Shown: positions 19,152 through 27,816 of the stretch, one piece after another
How the letters are laid out: every line of letters begins with the position of its first letter
How positions within the stretch are numbered: the stretch's first letter is position 1
Source of the DNA: Nitratidesulfovibrio sp.
GTDB lineage: Bacteria; Desulfobacterota; Desulfovibrionia; Desulfovibrionales; Desulfovibrionaceae
Direction: 5' to 3'
Assembly (NCBI RefSeq): GCF_040373385.1
Contig: NZ_JBDXXH010000009.1
Location: 62,001-126,000 of the forward strand
Length of the DNA: 64,000 nucleotides
The notes under the pieces: generated by a model
Seen by the model: the letters and a program-made list of their open reading frames with translations, nothing else
Databases searched by the model: none
What the model was told of the DNA's origin: nothing
Translations under genes and position numbers: made by a program

Positions 19152-20102
19152 CTACTTGGCCGCCTCGATGAGCGCCAGGCACCGCTTGGCCAGCGCCGTG
19201 ACCTCGGGCTTGGAAATCTGGTCGTCGGCCCCCACCGAATCGCCCTTGTGGCGCAACTTGTCGGTGATCAGTGACGAGAACAGCACCACCGGCAGGTTCT
19301 TCAGCGCCGGGTCTTCCTTGACCTGCTTGCACAGGTTGTGACCGTCCATGCTGGGCATTTCGATGTCCGAAACCAGCACCTGCACGTAGTCGGTCACGGG
19401 GCGCTTGTCCTGTTCGGCCTTGCGCTTGATTTCGACCAGCCGCTCCCAGGCCTCCCGGCCGTTGTTCACGGCCTCCACCTCGAAGTTGGCCTTCTGCATC
19501 AGGTCCTTCAGCATTTCGCGGATCAGGCCCGAATCGTCGGCGATGAGGGCGCGGTAGCGGGTGTTGGCCGACCAGTCCACGGCCTCGTCCAGGCGCAGTC
19601 CCAGTTGCGGGTTGAGGTCGGCAACGATCTTCTCCAAGTCCAGGATGAAGATGATCCGCCCCTCCAGCTTGACCACGCCGGTGATGGAGTTGTTGGACAG
19701 CGCCGCCACGTACTTGTTCGGCGGCTCCACTTCCTCCCAGCTGATGCGGTGGATGCGGTTGACGCCGGAGACCATGAACGCCGTGGTCACGTTGTTGAAT
19801 TCGGTAACGATGACCTTGGGCGGTTCGCTTTCGGTGCGCTGCTTGCCCAGCCACTGGCTGAGATCCACCAGCGGGATGATGTGCGAGCGCAGGTTGAACG
19901 CCCCCAGTACCGAGGGGTGCTGCACCTCGGGCAGGCCCGTGACCTTGGGCATGCGGATGATTTCCAGCACCTTGGCCACGTTGACCCCGTAGTAGCCCCG
20001 GTAATTGGGCGTTGCGGGGTCGGTGGAGCTTTCCTCTAGGTGAAATTCCACGATCTCGAGCTCGTTGGTCCCGGCTTCGAGCAGGATGTTGGTCTGGGAC
20101 AT
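19152..20102 (-). CDS. cheV: Chemotaxis coupling/response-regulator protein CheV
   Basis: 316 residues: an N-terminal CheW-like domain (about 15-165, with FNLRSHIIPLVDL) that links chemoreceptors to CheA, and a C-terminal receiver domain (about 180-316, with ALIADDSGLIREML, the phospho-accepting Asp in LVSDIEMPSMDG, and Lys in QISKPE). CheV tunes receptor-kinase coupling and may act as a phosphate sink. The start at 20102 has GGAGGGG upstream; upstream codons lack coding character. The window encodes one chemoreceptor and a CheY elsewhere. Confidence 0.93.
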   Translation of the reverse strand: MSQTNILLEAGTNELEIVEFHLEESSTDPATPNYRGYYGVNVAKVLEIIRMPKVTGLPEVQHPSVLGAFNLRSHIIPLVDLSQWLGKQRTESEPPKVIVTEFNNVTTAFMVSGVNRIHRISWEEVEPPNKYVAALSNNSITGVVKLEGRIIFILDLEKIVADLNPQLGLRLDEAVDWSANTRYRALIADDSGLIREMLKDLMQKANFEVEAVNNGREAWERLVEIKRKAEQDKRPVTDYVQVLVSDIEMPSMDGHNLCKQVKEDPALKNLPVVLFSSLITDKLRHKGDSVGADDQISKPEVTALAKRCLALIEAAK

Positions 20103-20226
20103 GGTCCCCTCCGTTGGTGCGTCGCGTCTTTCGGTACGTGCGGTGCGCCTGGCTTCCGAAGCGGGTTCCGCCAGCCGGAAGGGGAGACACTCCGGTTTCG
20201 GCTGGCAGGAACGCTCTGGAACAGGA

Positions 20227-21072
20227 TTACAAGGATTCCAGAAACCGCTGCACGGCGTCAATAAGACTTTTCGGCGTAGAGGCCCCTGCCGTTAGTCCAA
20301 TGACTGATTTTTTTCGCAACTCGTCCACGGGAAGCTGGTCCACGGTCTCCACGTGCACCGTGAACACCCCCTGCGCGCGGGCCACGTCGGCCAGGCGCCG
20401 GGTGTTGCCGCTGTCAAAGCCGCCTACCACCACCATGGCCTGCACCCGCCGGGCAATGTCCACGGCCTCCTGCTGGCGCTTGCGGGTGGCGTCGCAGATG
20501 GTTTGCAGCACGGGGATATCGCGGCCCAGGCGCTGCCGCAGCCAGGCCACCACGTCCTCGAAGGCCGCGCGGTCCTGGGTGGTCTGGGCGGCCAGGAAAT
20601 AGTTCACGTCGTCGGGCAGGGCCAGCCCCTTCAACTCGTCCAGCGAGCCGAAGACCGTGGCACCCTCCCCGGCGTAGGACAAAAGCCCGCGCACTTCCGG
20701 GTGGTCGGCCTCGCCGAACAGCAGCAGGGTGCCGCCCCGGCCCCGTTCCTCGGCAATGCCGAGCTGGGCGCGCTTGACCTTGGGGCAGGTGGCGTCCACC
20801 ACCGAGGCGCCGGTGGCGTTCAGGGCCGTTTCCTCGGCCACGGGAATGCCGTGGGCGCGGATGACCACCCGCTGGCCGGGAGTGACCTGCGCGGTGTCGC
20901 GCAGGCAGCGCACCCCGCGCTCCTCGTAGTGGGCCATGACCTGCGGGTTGTGGATGATGGGGCCAAGGGTGGCGATGGGCGCATTGCTTTCGGTCACCTC
21001 GCGGTCCAGCTTGCGCAGGGCCAGGCTGACCCCCATGCAGAAGCCCGCAGTGCGGGCGCGGACGATCTTCAT
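20227..21072 (-). CDS. ispH: 4-hydroxy-3-methylbut-2-enyl diphosphate reductase IspH
   Basis: Last enzyme of the methylerythritol-phosphate isoprenoid pathway, giving IPP and DMAPP; a [4Fe-4S] enzyme. The three cluster cysteines are in TAGFCMGVSLAL, VDATCPKVKRAQ and TICDATRKRQQEA, and the active-site His and Glu regions RAHGIP and EADHPEVRG are present. It has 281 residues, the usual size. The ATG at 21072 overlaps the stop of the upstream dihydrouridine synthase gene by 4 bases (ATGA), so the two are coupled. Confidence 0.96.
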   Translation of the reverse strand: MKIVRARTAGFCMGVSLALRKLDREVTESNAPIATLGPIIHNPQVMAHYEERGVRCLRDTAQVTPGQRVVIRAHGIPVAEETALNATGASVVDATCPKVKRAQLGIAEERGRGGTLLLFGEADHPEVRGLLSYAGEGATVFGSLDELKGLALPDDVNYFLAAQTTQDRAAFEDVVAWLRQRLGRDIPVLQTICDATRKRQQEAVDIARRVQAMVVVGGFDSGNTRRLADVARAQGVFTVHVETVDQLPVDELRKKSVIGLTAGASTPKSLIDAVQRFLESL

Positions 21073-22133
21073 GGCCGGGCATCTCCGTCGGAGTGGGCGG
21101 GGTGGGCGGTGGTGTCGGTGTTGCCGCCGTCTTCGGCGAACGCCTGCTGCGTCAGGTGGGTTTCCAGCAGTTCTTCCAGCAGGTCGCGGTCCAGGCACGA
21201 GGCCAGCCGGTTGCGCAGCGCCCGCACGCCGGGAATATGGCGCACGTAGCGCGGCACGAAGGTGCGCATTTTGAGCAGGGCGGTGCGTTCGCCGGAATGG
21301 GCCAGGGCCAGTTCCAGATGGCGGCGGATGAGCGCCTTCAGCCGGTCGGCATCGGGCGGCGGCGGCTGGCTCCCGGCCAGCAGGGCGCGATATTCGTCGA
21401 AGACGGCGGGGTTGTTCATGGCCCCGCGCGCAAACATCACCGTGGCCACGCCCGCCTCGCGCACGCAGCGCACCGCGTCCGCCGCCGTGAACAGGTCGCC
21501 GCTGGCGATGACCGGAATGGACAGCGTTGCCGCAAGCTCTTGCAGGGCGCTCCAGCGTGCCCCGCCGCCAAAGCCCTGCCGCGCGAAGCGGGGGTGCAGG
21601 GTGATCCAGCCCGCGCCCGCGTCCTGAAGGCGCAGGGCCATCTCGCGCCAGGTTTCCTCACCCATCTGCCAGCCCAGCCGCATCTTGAAGCCCACCCGGC
21701 CTGCACCGGCCACCTCCACCATGGCGCGGGCCACGGCCAGGGCGTTGTCCATGTCGCGGGACATGGCCGAGCCGCAGCCCGTCTTGACCACCTTGGGCAC
21801 CGAGCATCCCATGTTCAGGTCGAACCAGCGGAACCCCTGTTCCAGAAGCCCCGGCATGACCGTGCGCATGATGTCCGCGTCGGCCCCGAACAGTTGCAGG
21901 ACAAGCGGTGCGTCTTCCGGCGTTGTCGCCAGCAGGTCGCGCGTGCCGGGGCTGTGGTACAGCAGCCCCTTGGCGCTGACCATTTCGGTGCAGCAGGCAG
22001 CAGCGCCGTGTTCGCGGCACAGCAGGCGGAAGGGCAGGTCGGAATACCCGGCCAGCGGGGCCAGCCAGGGGGCGTCGGGCCGCAGGGGCGGGGCCTCGGA
22101 AAGGTGGGGTGCGGGGGATGCGGTGTCGGTCAT
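21069..22133 (-). CDS. tRNA-dihydrouridine synthase (Dus family)
   Basis: FMN-dependent reductase making dihydrouridine in tRNA. Motifs are LAPLAGYSDLPFR, TEMVSAKGLLY, FDLNMGCSVPKVVKTGCGSAM (catalytic Cys), VGFKMRLGW and ASGDLFTAADA, all in family order over 354 residues. The start was placed at MTDTASPAPHL (22133); the frame is open upstream but Pro-rich and unsupported. It forms an operon with ispH through a 4-base overlap. Confidence 0.92.
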   Translation of the reverse strand: MTDTASPAPHLSEAPPLRPDAPWLAPLAGYSDLPFRLLCREHGAAACCTEMVSAKGLLYHSPGTRDLLATTPEDAPLVLQLFGADADIMRTVMPGLLEQGFRWFDLNMGCSVPKVVKTGCGSAMSRDMDNALAVARAMVEVAGAGRVGFKMRLGWQMGEETWREMALRLQDAGAGWITLHPRFARQGFGGGARWSALQELAATLSIPVIASGDLFTAADAVRCVREAGVATVMFARGAMNNPAVFDEYRALLAGSQPPPPDADRLKALIRRHLELALAHSGERTALLKMRTFVPRYVRHIPGVRALRNRLASCLDRDLLEELLETHLTQQAFAEDGGNTDTTAHPAHSDGDARP

Positions 22134-22391
22134 GCGGGGTGCGGGCGGCGCGCCGGGTGGCGGGCAGGTTGGCGTGGTCGGGTTGCGGTGCACGGGGTGG
22201 GAAGGGGTTTTGTACGCTTCCGGCGGGCGGGGGGCAACGCCCCCCCGCGCCCCCCCCCATGTCCCACTGTCATGGGCATTTGCGGGCAAGGGGTGGCCAG
22301 GGGGGCGCAGCCGGGATGCCCCACAACATTCCGTAAATAAAGCAGAAGAGCGTGAAATTTTTGCCGCAAGGGTATTGCCGATGCCCCGGAA

Positions 22392-23489
22392 TCAGGCCAG
22401 CAGGCCGGCCCCCCCGTGCAGCGCGGCCAGCAGCAGCCCCAGCGGGTCGGACGGCCCGGCGGGCAGGGGCCCGGTGGACAACAGGGCGATTTCGGTGTTG
22501 CCGGTACCGGACAGACCTTCTGCCAAAGGCTCCAGCAACGCATCGAGCCCGTCGGGATGTTCCGCCATGACCCGGAAGGCCAGACGGGCCGGAACCTGGG
22601 GGGTGGCGGGGCGCAGCAGGCCGTGCAGCAGGAAGTGCCCCGGAAAGCAAGGGGGCGATGCGCTGCCGGTGGGGCTGTCCGGCGTGCCGAGGGCACTGGT
22701 CGGGCCGCGTGCCCCGCCCAGCAGGATGCGGGTCAATCCGCCCCCCGTGGAACCCGGTTGCGGCGGCAGCACCGCGCAGTCCAGCGCGCGGGCCGTGGGG
22801 CACAGCCACGGCAGGTGCAGCAGGGCCACGCCGGGGTGCGCCGCGCGCAGCACGGGCAGCAGGGCCAGCCGGGCGCGCTGGCAGGCCAGGAACAGCCCGG
22901 CGGTTTCCGCGTCTTCGGCCACGTGTGCGGCAAGGGCCGCATGGCGCGCGGCGGCGGTGGTTGCGGCAGGGGAGGGGCTGGGTGCGGCCCGCTCCACGAC
23001 GTCGGCCTGTCCGGTCCCCGTGGCCGATTCGGTCCCCGCCGTCCACTCCGGGAACAACGTAACGGCAAGCCGGGCGTCCAGCCGGTCGCGCGCGGCGGCG
23101 TAGTCCGCCGCCAGCCGGGCGGGCGATGGAGGCGGCGTGGCCGCGCCGTTGCCTTCCGCCAGCAGGCGCAGCACGATGTCCGGCTCCGTGCGTTCCACCC
23201 GGAACAGCAGTTCCGTGCCGGGCTGTGGAAAGGCAGGCATGGAGGCCAGCAGGGTCTGCCCTTCGATGTCGGCCCAGCCCAATCCGCCGGCGTTGGCTCC
23301 CGGCCCGGCAAAGGCCGCCGACTGCGCCGCCGGGCGCAGGAATACGCCGCGCACCGTGTCGCCGGGGCGATGAGCCCGCCGGAAGCGCGCCGCGCGTTCC
23401 GGGTCGTGCCCGGCGCCCTGACGGTCGTCGAAGCTGCCGGACAGCCCCGTGGAGCCGGTACCGGGGGTGTGGCGGATGCGCTCGCTCAT
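22392..23489 (-). CDS. Hypothetical protein, weakly FliK-like
   Basis: 365 residues, Ala/Pro/Leu-rich, not recognised with confidence. Residues about 70-110 (EGQTLLASMPAFPQPGTELL, then FRVERTEPDIVLRLL) resemble the repeated beta segment of flagellar hook-length-control-like proteins, and the C-terminal third has similar texture. The start codon overlaps the SulP stop by 4 bases (ATGA), so it is cotranslated with the transporter, and the flagellar export genes begin 2.3 kb away on the other strand. A flagellar role is only a suggestion. Confidence 0.5.
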   Translation of the reverse strand: MSERIRHTPGTGSTGLSGSFDDRQGAGHDPERAARFRRAHRPGDTVRGVFLRPAAQSAAFAGPGANAGGLGWADIEGQTLLASMPAFPQPGTELLFRVERTEPDIVLRLLAEGNGAATPPPSPARLAADYAAARDRLDARLAVTLFPEWTAGTESATGTGQADVVERAAPSPSPAATTAAARHAALAAHVAEDAETAGLFLACQRARLALLPVLRAAHPGVALLHLPWLCPTARALDCAVLPPQPGSTGGGLTRILLGGARGPTSALGTPDSPTGSASPPCFPGHFLLHGLLRPATPQVPARLAFRVMAEHPDGLDALLEPLAEGLSGTGNTEIALLSTGPLPAGPSDPLGLLLAALHGGAGLLA

Positions 23490-25540
23490 GCCTGGGCGCC
23501 CCCGCCGGGACGCCCTGCATCCGTACCGGCATCCGCCATGGCGCCGGTGCCCGCCATGACCGAGGGAACCGTCGCGTCTTCCGCCCCCGTGCCCGTGCCG
23601 CCCGTTCCCCCGGTGCCGTCACTGCCCCCGGCGTGGTGGTCGCGGCGGCAGCGTCCTTCGTTGGAAGACTTGCAGGCGTCGCACACCGCGCCCTTGAGGT
23701 AGCGGCGGTAGCACAGGGCCAGGGCGTCGGACAGGGTTTCCGCCATGTTGTCCGCGCCCAGTTGCGGCAAAAGGCCGGATCGTTCGAACACCGCGCGCAC
23801 GGCGGGCTTTACCCCGCTCAGCACCAGGGCCACCCCGCGCCGCTGGCATTTGCGCAGAAACTGCTGGAAGGCGTGCACGCCCGTGGCGTCCACCCAGTGC
23901 ACCTGGCGCAAATGCAGGATCACCGCGCGGTGCCCGAAATCCTCGTATTCGTACAGGCGTTGTTCCAGTTCATCCACGGCCCCGAAGAACAGCGTGCCCT
24001 CTATGGAATACACGGCCAGGTTGGGGCAGCACGGCCCGGCGGGCAGCCCCTGCAATTCCGGGCTGTCGCAGGTATCCATGCGCGACACCAGCGGATGCGA
24101 CACCTTGCGCAGAAACAGCACCAGCGACAGCAGCACCCCCACGAACACGGCCTTTTCCAGGTCCAGCAGCAGGGTGGCGGCAAAGGTGGCCAGCAGCACC
24201 GTGCGGTCGGCGCGGGTGGCCTTCAGCGCCAGAGCAATGCCGTGCTTGTCGATCATGCCCCAGGCAATGATCATCAGGATGCCCGCCAGCGCGGCAATGG
24301 GAATGTACGCGGCCAGCGGGGCCAGCAGCAGTACCGCCAGCAGGGTGATCACGCCGGAAAGCGCCCCGGCGAAGCGGGTGCGCGCCCCGGCCACGAAATT
24401 GACGGCGCTGCGGGTGAACGAACCGCTGCCCGGAATGCCGGAAAAGAATCCGGCGGAAATGTTGGCCAGCCCCTGGGCCACGAATTCGCGGCTGCCGTCC
24501 ACCTGCTCGCCCCGCGCACCTGCCAGGGTCTTGGCGATGGACAGCGCCTCCACCACGCCCAGCAGGGCAATGGCCAGGGCGGGCATGAACAGGTCACGCA
24601 TCACCTGCGCGTCGGGCGCGGGCGGCAGCGAAAAGGGCGGCAACCCGGCGGGGATGGCCCCGACCACCTTCACCCCGTGCGCGCCAAGGTCCAGCGCCCA
24701 TGCGGCCACGCCCGACGCGGCCACGGCCAGGAACGCGGCGGGCAGGCGGCGGTGCACCCGCGCGATGCCCAGCGCCACGGCCATGGCGAACAGCCCCGTG
24801 CCCAGCGCCCACGGGTTGGTCTGGGGCAGATGACGCACGGTGGACAGCACCAGTTCGAGGAACGTGGGCGCGTTGCCGATGCTGACGCCCAGCAGGTTCT
24901 TGAGCTGTCCCACGGCAATGAGCACCGCCGCCCCGGCGGTAAAGCCCACCATCACCGAATGGGAGATGAAGTGCACCAACTCGCCCAGCCGGGCCAGGCC
25001 CATGACCACCTGAAGCAGCCCGGCCAGGATGGCCACGCCGAACACGTAGGCCATGCGCGTTTCTTCCGGCAGGGCGGACAGGGGCACGCCGTTGACCACG
25101 GTTTCGGCCATGGTGGCGAAAAGCAGCATGGCGATGGCGTTGGTGGGGCCCGCGATGAGGTAGCGCGAGGCTCCCCACAGCGCGGCCACGATCACCGGCA
25201 CGATGGCCGCGTACAGCCCGTACCTGGGATGCACCCCGGCAATGACCGCATAGGCCATGGACTGCGGCAGGGCCACCACGGCCACGGTCAGCGCGGCCAG
25301 CATGTCGGCCCGCAGCGCCTGCATGGAATAGCTGCGCAGGCTTTCCACGAAGGGCAGGGCGGCGCACAGCAGCTTGTCGCCCAGGCCGCGCGGGGGCACC
25401 GGGCAGGAAGGGCCGCCGGAAGGCGGGGACGGCGGCGGCGGGGCGGAACTGCCGGGATTGGCGGAACTGGCCGGATCGGCGGGATCGGGGGGGCCACCGG
25501 TTGCGTGGGGCGTGCCTGGCGTGTCTGCTGTGTCGGACAT
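23486..25540 (-). CDS. SulP-family anion transporter with STAS domain
   Basis: 684 residues. A Pro/Gly/Ser-rich cytoplasmic leader (about 1-55) precedes 10-12 membrane segments with the SulP signatures PQSMAYAVIAGVHPRYGLY and NAIAMLLFATMAE. A STAS domain follows (about 520-625, HLRQVHWVDATGVHAF). The tail has a small cysteine cluster (GAVCDACKSSNEGRC) and a Gly/Thr-rich end. The family moves sulfate, bicarbonate or dicarboxylates; sulfate is attractive here but not shown by sequence. The start at ATG 25540 has GGTGAGA upstream. It overlaps the next gene by 4 bases. Confidence 0.88.
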   Translation of the reverse strand: MSDTADTPGTPHATGGPPDPADPASSANPGSSAPPPPSPPSGGPSCPVPPRGLGDKLLCAALPFVESLRSYSMQALRADMLAALTVAVVALPQSMAYAVIAGVHPRYGLYAAIVPVIVAALWGASRYLIAGPTNAIAMLLFATMAETVVNGVPLSALPEETRMAYVFGVAILAGLLQVVMGLARLGELVHFISHSVMVGFTAGAAVLIAVGQLKNLLGVSIGNAPTFLELVLSTVRHLPQTNPWALGTGLFAMAVALGIARVHRRLPAAFLAVAASGVAAWALDLGAHGVKVVGAIPAGLPPFSLPPAPDAQVMRDLFMPALAIALLGVVEALSIAKTLAGARGEQVDGSREFVAQGLANISAGFFSGIPGSGSFTRSAVNFVAGARTRFAGALSGVITLLAVLLLAPLAAYIPIAALAGILMIIAWGMIDKHGIALALKATRADRTVLLATFAATLLLDLEKAVFVGVLLSLVLFLRKVSHPLVSRMDTCDSPELQGLPAGPCCPNLAVYSIEGTLFFGAVDELEQRLYEYEDFGHRAVILHLRQVHWVDATGVHAFQQFLRKCQRRGVALVLSGVKPAVRAVFERSGLLPQLGADNMAETLSDALALCYRRYLKGAVCDACKSSNEGRCRRDHHAGGSDGTGGTGGTGTGAEDATVPSVMAGTGAMADAGTDAGRPGGGAQA

Positions 25541-25829
25541 GGTCTCACCATTGGGCTTGGGGGCGCCCCCGCCGGAATGCATGGGGGTGCCGAGCATGCC
25601 CCCAGAATGCCTCTGAAGGGGGCTGGTGTCCAGCGTGGTGACCGGGGAGGGGAAGCGCCACGGCCAGGGGCGTCCGCGACGGGTTTTTGTCCATGGCCCG
25701 CTCCGAAACCGTGCCGTGGCCGCCCCGGTGTCACCCGCCGGTCTCTTCCGCCGCCACCGGGGCCTTGCGGCCCAAGGCTGTCCGCCGCCCGGTCCGGCAC
25801 CGTGGCCCGCATCTTGCTGTACCGCGCGC

Positions 25830-26624
25830 ATGGATATCTTCGCCTTCGACACCGCCGCCATGCTCAGCTTTGTTCTCACCTTCATGCGGGTGAGCCTGGT
25901 GCTGTTCCTGCTGCCCTTTTTCGGGGCCGACGCGGCGCCCATGCAGGTCAAGGTGGCACTGTGCATGGTGTTCACCCTGGCGCTGTGGCCGCACGTGTCC
26001 CTGCCGGGCGGGCAGATGCCCACGCACCCCTTTTCGCTCATCGTGTTGCTGGCGGGCGAGCTGATCATGGGCCTGATGCTGGGCATGACCGTGCACTTCC
26101 TGTTCGCGGGCATCCAGACCGGCGGCCAGGTGCTGGCCACCCAGATGGGCTTCACCATGATCACCCTGGCCGACCCGCTGACCGGGGCCAGCGTCAGCAT
26201 CACCTCGCACCTGCTGTACATGGTGGCCATGCTCAGCTTTCTGGTGCTGGACGGGCACCTGTTCATGCTGCGGGCCTTCGTGCGCACCTTCGAGCTGGTG
26301 CCCGCTGGCGGGCTGTTGCTTACCCCCCCGCTGATGAAGGAAATCGTGGCCCTGTCCGGTTCCATGTTCGTGCTGGCCGTCAAGATCGCCGCGCCGGTGC
26401 TGGTTTCGCTGTTTCTGGTGGAACTGGCCCTGGCGCTCATGGCCCGCGCCGCCCCGCAGATGAACCTGCTGATGATCGGCTTTCCGCTCAAGATCGCCGT
26501 GGGCTTCTTCTTCATCGGCATGCTGTTCACCATCATGGCCGACAAGATCCGCGAATTCATCGTGGGCATGGACCCCATGATGTTGCACCTGCTGCAGGCG
26601 GCCAGCCCCCTTCTGAACCGCTGA
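25830..26624 (+). CDS. fliR: Flagellar export apparatus protein FliR
   Basis: Integral membrane component of the flagellar type III export gate (with FliP and FliQ). It has 264 residues with about six hydrophobic segments; MRVSLVLFLLPFFGAD and ATQMGFTMITLADPLTGA are typical. The start was placed at MDIFAFDTAAML, since the in-frame sequence upstream is non-coding in character. It is first in a run fliR-flhB-flhA-flhF-flhG-fliA-cheY-fliL on the plus strand. Confidence 0.93.
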   Translation: MDIFAFDTAAMLSFVLTFMRVSLVLFLLPFFGADAAPMQVKVALCMVFTLALWPHVSLPGGQMPTHPFSLIVLLAGELIMGLMLGMTVHFLFAGIQTGGQVLATQMGFTMITLADPLTGASVSITSHLLYMVAMLSFLVLDGHLFMLRAFVRTFELVPAGGLLLTPPLMKEIVALSGSMFVLAVKIAAPVLVSLFLVELALALMARAAPQMNLLMIGFPLKIAVGFFFIGMLFTIMADKIREFIVGMDPMMLHLLQAASPLLNR

Positions 26625-26689
26625 ACCGCTGACCACCTGCCGCGCTCCCCTCCGGCCAGGGCGCTGCAGGAACCCTGACGGGAGCTGCC

Positions 26690-27760
26690 ATGGCGCAGAG
26701 CGATCCGAGTAAAACAGAAAAAGCAACGCCGAAACGGCGTAACAAAGCGCGCAACAAGGGCAACGTCCCCAAGTCGCAGGAACTCACCAAGGCCCTGACC
26801 ATTCTGGCGGGCTCGGTGGGCCTTTTGTTCTACATCGACTTCCTGGCCAAGGACATGCAGACCATTTTCCGGCATTTCCTCGGCAACGCCTTCGGGTTCA
26901 ATCCCAACCAGCAGAACGTCATCAAGCTGCTGATGTGGATTGCCGGAGAACTGGCGGCCATGCTGCTGCCCATCATGCTGTTCATCGGGTTCACCGCGTG
27001 GCTGGTGCTGCGGTTGCAGGTAGGCCAGTTGTGGACCACCGAGGTCTTCAAGTTCAACTGGTCGCGTTTCAACGTCCTTGCGGCGCTGAAGCGCATGTTC
27101 GCCTCGCCCGAAACGTTCATGCGCCTGGGCAAGAGCCTGTTGCAGGCCCTGTTCATCGGTGTTGCGCCGTACATCATCATCCGGCGCGAGATGCACAACT
27201 TTCTGCCCCTGTACTACTCCGACGCCCAGGGCGTTGGCGTGTACATGCTGAAAACCGGGTGGGACATGGTGCGCTATGCCCTGGTGCCCATGTTCATCAT
27301 AGCCATAGCGGATTTTTGGTATACCCGCTGGAGCTATGAAGAAAACCTGAAGATGACCAAGGACGAAACCAAGGACGAACGCAAGCAGGCCGAGGGCGAC
27401 CCCGTGATCCGCGCCCAGCAGCGCCGCAAGATGATGCAGATGATGGCCAAGCGCATGTTGCAGGACGTGCCCAAGGCCGACGTGGTCATCACCAACCCCA
27501 CCCACTTCGCCATCGCCCTGCGCTACGACGCCACCGAGGCCCCGGCCCCCATCGTGCTGGCCAAGGGCGCGGACAACCTGGCCCAGAAGATCAAGGAAGT
27601 GGCGCGCGAGCACGGCGTGCCCATCCGCGAGAACAAGCCGCTGGCACAGGCTTTGTATAAAGCGGTGGAAGTCGGCGACATGATTCCCGCCGAACTGTTC
27701 CAGGCCGTGGCCACCGTGTTGGCCAGCCTGTGGAAATTCAAGGCGGGGCGGGCATCGTAG
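26690..27760 (+). CDS. flhB: Flagellar export switch protein FlhB
   Basis: Controls the substrate-specificity switch of the flagellar export gate. It has 356 residues: a basic N-terminus (KTEKATPKRRNKARNKGN), four membrane segments, then the cytoplasmic domain with the self-cleavage motif NPTH at residues 269-272. GGGAGC lies upstream of the ATG. The gap after fliR is 65 bases. Confidence 0.96.
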   Translation: MAQSDPSKTEKATPKRRNKARNKGNVPKSQELTKALTILAGSVGLLFYIDFLAKDMQTIFRHFLGNAFGFNPNQQNVIKLLMWIAGELAAMLLPIMLFIGFTAWLVLRLQVGQLWTTEVFKFNWSRFNVLAALKRMFASPETFMRLGKSLLQALFIGVAPYIIIRREMHNFLPLYYSDAQGVGVYMLKTGWDMVRYALVPMFIIAIADFWYTRWSYEENLKMTKDETKDERKQAEGDPVIRAQQRRKMMQMMAKRMLQDVPKADVVITNPTHFAIALRYDATEAPAPIVLAKGADNLAQKIKEVAREHGVPIRENKPLAQALYKAVEVGDMIPAELFQAVATVLASLWKFKAGRAS

Positions 27761-27816
27761 GCCCCGCGCCACGAACCTGAAGCGAGACCCGGACAACTCC
27801 GGAAGGTGTCAAGAAC

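Noticed and set aside
23486..27796. A single minus-strand open frame of over 1400 codons
   Set aside because: Only the part from 25540 down is the SulP protein. The rest is antisense to fliR and flhB and reads as His/Gln-rich nonsense.
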